From DATGKK01 sp035294725 (GTDB taxonomy: Bacteria > Actinomycetota > Acidimicrobiia > Acidimicrobiales > Bog-793), in assembly GCA_035294725.1 (NCBI GenBank), contig DATGKK010000089.1, positions 1 to 23,846 on the forward strand: a DNA stretch of 23,846 nt, read 5' to 3'. The notes beneath the pieces were generated by a model, which had not been told where the DNA came from, made no database searches, and saw nothing but the letters and a program-made list of their open reading frames with translations. The position numbers and the translations under genes were made by a program. Of the stretch, positions 20,843 through 23,846 are shown piece after piece. Within the stretch, counting starts at the first letter, position 1. Every line of letters starts with the position of its first letter.

Positions 20843-22236
20843 AGGTCGAAGACCTCCTCGAAGTACCGGGTCATGACGACGCCGGAGCGGTAGGTGCACC
20901 GCTCGGGCCGGACGCTCCCACCCCGGGCCACGTGGACGTACTCGCCGACCAAGTCGGCGCCCGCCGCAAGGCTGAGCGGCAGGCCGCCCGAGAAGCGCGG
21001 GTTCACCTCCGTGAACGTGGCGACACCCTCCGAGTCGACGAAACCCTGGACGTTCGCCGGGCCCCTCAGCCCGAGGGCGCCGAGCAGCTCGGCCACGTCG
21101 ACGATGAGGCCGGGGTCGACAAAGGTCTCGCCACGCGTCGAGATCCCCCCTCGCGTCTCGAGGCGCCAGCGCGGCACGACGGCCACGACTCTCCCGTCCG
21201 GGGCCACGAGGGCGTCGGCGGTGAACTCCCGGCCGGTGAGCATCGTCTGCACGATGGGCTCGGGGACGTGGTGGAGGGCGTAGGCGAGCGCCTCCTCGTC
21301 CTCGGCCACGACGATGTCGCGCGAGCCCCGCCCGAAGCGGGGCTTCACCACGAACGGCCCCGGCACTCCGTGCGCGGAGCCGAGGTTCGTCGCCGGGGTC
21401 CTCACCCTCGTGGACTGCGCCACCTTCGCGAACACCCACTTGTCGATGCAGGCCATCACGGCGTCGGGATCGGGCAGCCAGGTCCGAAGCCCCGCAGCTT
21501 CGAGCTCGTCGCGGCCGGCGGCGAGGTTCACGAGCTCCTCGGCGACCGTGGGGATGAGCACCCCCGCCCCCGCGACGCGGGCCGCCTCTGCCACCGAGCC
21601 GACGAAGCGAGGGCTGTCCGCCCGCTGCAGGACTGCGGCGCCGTCAGCGAGGCGCAGCCCGACGGCGGAGGGGTTCGAGTCGGCCGCGATCACGCGGTGC
21701 CCGGCCGCCTTCAACCATCTCACGACCGCGACTCCGGCCGGGCCGCCCGCCCCCGTGACGAGGACGACCGCCGGGTCCTCGGCCCGCGGGGCGAGCTGCC
21801 ACCATGTCGCATGGAAGGCGGCGTCACCCGCAGGGGGGCCCGGGGGGCTCGACTCGGCCGCGCCGCGGCCGGCACCTCCCCGGAGCGCTCCCTCGTCAGC
21901 GCGCTCGAGCTCGCGATGGGCCCAGAGCCGCAGCTCCGCGAGCGCCTCGTCGCTCGACGGCTCCCACTGGCTCTGGGCGATCACCTCGGCAAGAAGACGG
22001 CGAACCTCGGGATCCTTCTCGGCGCTCACGCGCTGGTGGAGCAGCTGGGTGAAGGGCGCGATCCCCTCGGCGGCCAGCGTCCGCAGGGCCGCCATGCGGG
22101 AGCTCGGGTTCGGGCTCACGAGGGCCGACGCGATCGCGGCCCGTGCGCCGCGGCGCGCCGTCGTGCGCCACGCCACGGCAGCCCCGACGAGCGCGGCACC
22201 GGCTGCGGCGATGCCGACCTCGGCCGGGGAGCTCAC
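20839..22236 (-). CDS. Membrane-anchored HEAT-like / ATP-grasp fusion enzyme
   Basis: From GTG 22236 the protein has 465 residues. It starts with one membrane helix (5-23) and then a short helical repeat region of HEAT type (about 33-95: MAALRTLAAEGIAPFTQLL, DPEVRRLLAEVIAQS). A Gly/Pro linker (115-150) leads to a carbamoyl-phosphate-synthase-like ATP-grasp unit. In it are a Rossmann part VVLVTGAGGPAGVAVVRWL (157-175), an ATP-binding Lys in FVVKPRFGRGSRDI (295-308), VQTMLTGREFTADALV, and the metal site FTEVNPRFSGG with Glu410 and Asn412. ATP-grasp enzymes ligate a carboxylate to an amine or similar group. The substrate is unknown. It is the second gene after the exosortase, so it may add an amino acid or other group to the glycan or precursor. 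Confidence 0.85.
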   Translation of the reverse strand: MSSPAEVGIAAAGAALVGAAVAWRTTARRGARAAIASALVSPNPSSRMAALRTLAAEGIAPFTQLLHQRVSAEKDPEVRRLLAEVIAQSQWEPSSDEALAELRLWAHRELERADEGALRGGAGRGAAESSPPGPPAGDAAFHATWWQLAPRAEDPAVVLVTGAGGPAGVAVVRWLKAAGHRVIAADSNPSAVGLRLADGAAVLQRADSPRFVGSVAEAARVAGAGVLIPTVAEELVNLAAGRDELEAAGLRTWLPDPDAVMACIDKWVFAKVAQSTRVRTPATNLGSAHGVPGPFVVKPRFGRGSRDIVVAEDEEALAYALHHVPEPIVQTMLTGREFTADALVAPDGRVVAVVPRWRLETRGGISTRGETFVDPGLIVDVAELLGALGLRGPANVQGFVDSEGVATFTEVNPRFSGGLPLSLAAGADLVGEYVHVARGGSVRPERCTYRSGVVMTRYFEEVFDL

Positions 22237-22853
22237 GTGCTGACCGGGTAGCCCGCGGGGCCGGCGAGGCCGGGGGCGGCCTCGGCAGGACCGCTCGGCC
22301 TGCCGGCAAGGGCCGGGTGCGCGGCCGGGGCCAGGCTCGCAGCGGCACCACGCCGTGCGGGAAGCAGCATCCAGAGCATCAGGATGAAGCCGCCCAGCGT
22401 GTAGGCGAACCCGAAGATGCTCCCTGCCCAGTTGTGGAACAGCACGAGGACGACACGCCCCGCGATGAGGCCGGCACCGATCGACATGTCGATCCGGAGC
22501 AGGTTGCCGAGGAACACGGCGGCCGCCGCGGCGACAAAGGCGGCAAGGCGGCTCCTCCCGCCGACCACGCGACGGGGCAACGCCATGGCAAGGCAGCCGA
22601 GCGTGAGGATGGACGCGAGCGACGAGCACGACGGGGCGAGGTAGACCCAGAAGGCCTGGTGGTGGGAGGGACGCAGCATCGCCGAGGTGCCATCGAGGAA
22701 CGGGACGCCCGTGATCCCGACGAGGCGCATCGCACCCACGTCGGCCACGAGCTCGAGGTGGCGCACCGGCGCCTGGAGCAGCACGAAGGCAAGTGGCGTG
22801 GTGAGGACGACGAAGGCGACCCGCAGCCACACGAGCCAGCGTTGGCGGTTCAC
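22233..22853 (-). CDS. Exosortase/archaeosortase-family membrane cysteine protease
   Basis: The 206-residue polytopic protein starts at GTG 22853, judged from the start of the hydrophobic region; the longer upstream frame is not protein-like. Membrane helices lie at about 10-27, 66-92, 103-118, 124-140 and 146-164. The family's catalytic triad is in order: Cys76 in LAPSCSSLAS, Arg120 in FLGNLLRID (cf. the N-x-x-R motif), and His140 in LFHNWAGSIFGF. Exosortases cleave C-terminal sorting signals at the membrane and probably join the protein to a lipid or glycan acceptor. The last 40 residues are a Pro/Ala-rich tail. It is the first gene of a five-gene operon in which every junction is GTGA or ATGA. 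The family is sparse in Actinobacteria. Confidence 0.85.
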   Translation of the reverse strand: MNRQRWLVWLRVAFVVLTTPLAFVLLQAPVRHLELVADVGAMRLVGITGVPFLDGTSAMLRPSHHQAFWVYLAPSCSSLASILTLGCLAMALPRRVVGGRSRLAAFVAAAAAVFLGNLLRIDMSIGAGLIAGRVVLVLFHNWAGSIFGFAYTLGGFILMLWMLLPARRGAAASLAPAAHPALAGRPSGPAEAAPGLAGPAGYPVST

Positions 22854-23054
22854 CTCGTGGTTGCTCCCGTTCCGACAGGGCCGGGCAGACGTCCCGGCGA
22901 CGACACGGCCAGGCCCACATGGTACTGCCGGGCAGGTGACGGCTCGAAGCGGCCGCCTCGCAGGCACCGTGGGTGGCCCGCCGCTCAAGTCGCGGCGGCA
23001 TGCGCCGATACGCTCAACTACGCCCGGCGCCGCCGGAAACGGAGAGCCCTCCAG
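22854..23054. promoter_or_regulatory. Divergent promoter region between exosortase and MoxR genes
   Basis: These 201 bases must hold promoters for both directions. A minus-strand TACCAT (22919-22924) and a plus-strand TACGCT (23009-23014) fit TANNNT but lack good -35 partners. GCCGGG-CAGACGT-CCCGGC (22880-22898) can form a hairpin in the exosortase mRNA leader, and GCCGGGCAG recurs at 22927-22935. The elements are individually weak. Confidence 0.35.

Positions 23055-23846
<792 letters not shown>

Noticed and set aside
18779..20893. Open frame of 704 codons on the plus strand opposite the HAD and epimerase genes
   Set aside because: It is antisense to genes with complete catalytic motifs, low in complexity and has no recognisable fold.

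Overview
This is a GC-rich, gene-dense stretch of chromosome from an actinobacterium. A WhiB protein, an F420-dependent luciferase-like oxidoreductase of the Rv3520c type, many GTG/TTG starts, 4-nt NTGA gene overlaps and leaderless promoters all point that way. Acidimicrobiia is a plausible class, but that is inference only. No plasmid or phage genes were seen.

Left end (1-1863): the 3' end of a tRNA gene, a probable 5' scrap of an ISL3-type transposase, and two different minus-strand toxin-antitoxin pairs (Phd-type VapB with VapC, then ribbon-helix-helix VapB with VapC). Each pair has an inverted-repeat operator lying on a leaderless promoter. This looks like the accessory edge of a tRNA-associated insertion site.

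1972-6978: a c-di-GMP protein (AGDEF-EAL, minus strand) diverges from an LCP-family cell-wall glycopolymer transferase. A tight plus-strand operon follows: SRPBCC protein, F420-type oxidoreductase and HxlR regulator. Both the AGDEF-EAL gene and the SRPBCC gene appear to be preceded by a tiny leaderless ORF whose stop codon overlaps the main start codon.

7354-9969 (minus): trpD behind an acyl-CoA dehydrogenase with a leaderless promoter, then whiB with a near-consensus TTGACA-17-GATAAT promoter.

10125-14895 (plus): a three-gene overlapping operon of GlpD-like glycerol-3-phosphate dehydrogenase, an FAD oxidase resembling alkyl-DHAP synthase, and a glycerol-kinase-like FGGY kinase. It ends in tandem hairpins facing the next, convergent block.

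14924-22853 (minus) is the most interesting block. An exosortase/archaeosortase-like membrane protease (Cys76, Arg120, His140) heads a five-gene operon in which every junction overlaps by 4 nt: exosortase, membrane-anchored HEAT-like/ATP-grasp enzyme, UDP-GlcNAc 2-epimerase-like protein, HAD phosphatase and a processive family-2 glycosyltransferase. Just downstream lie two paralogous secreted proteins (DUF6801-like) with the same unusual C-terminus (IGG..., hydrophobic helix, IWRQRRR). They look like the substrates. The second overlaps a PIG-L-type sugar deacetylase. I propose a surface-protein sorting and glycan-modification system whose C-terminal signal is neither PEP-CTERM nor LPXTG.

23055-end (plus): the N-terminal part of a MoxR AAA+ ATPase, cut by the window edge.
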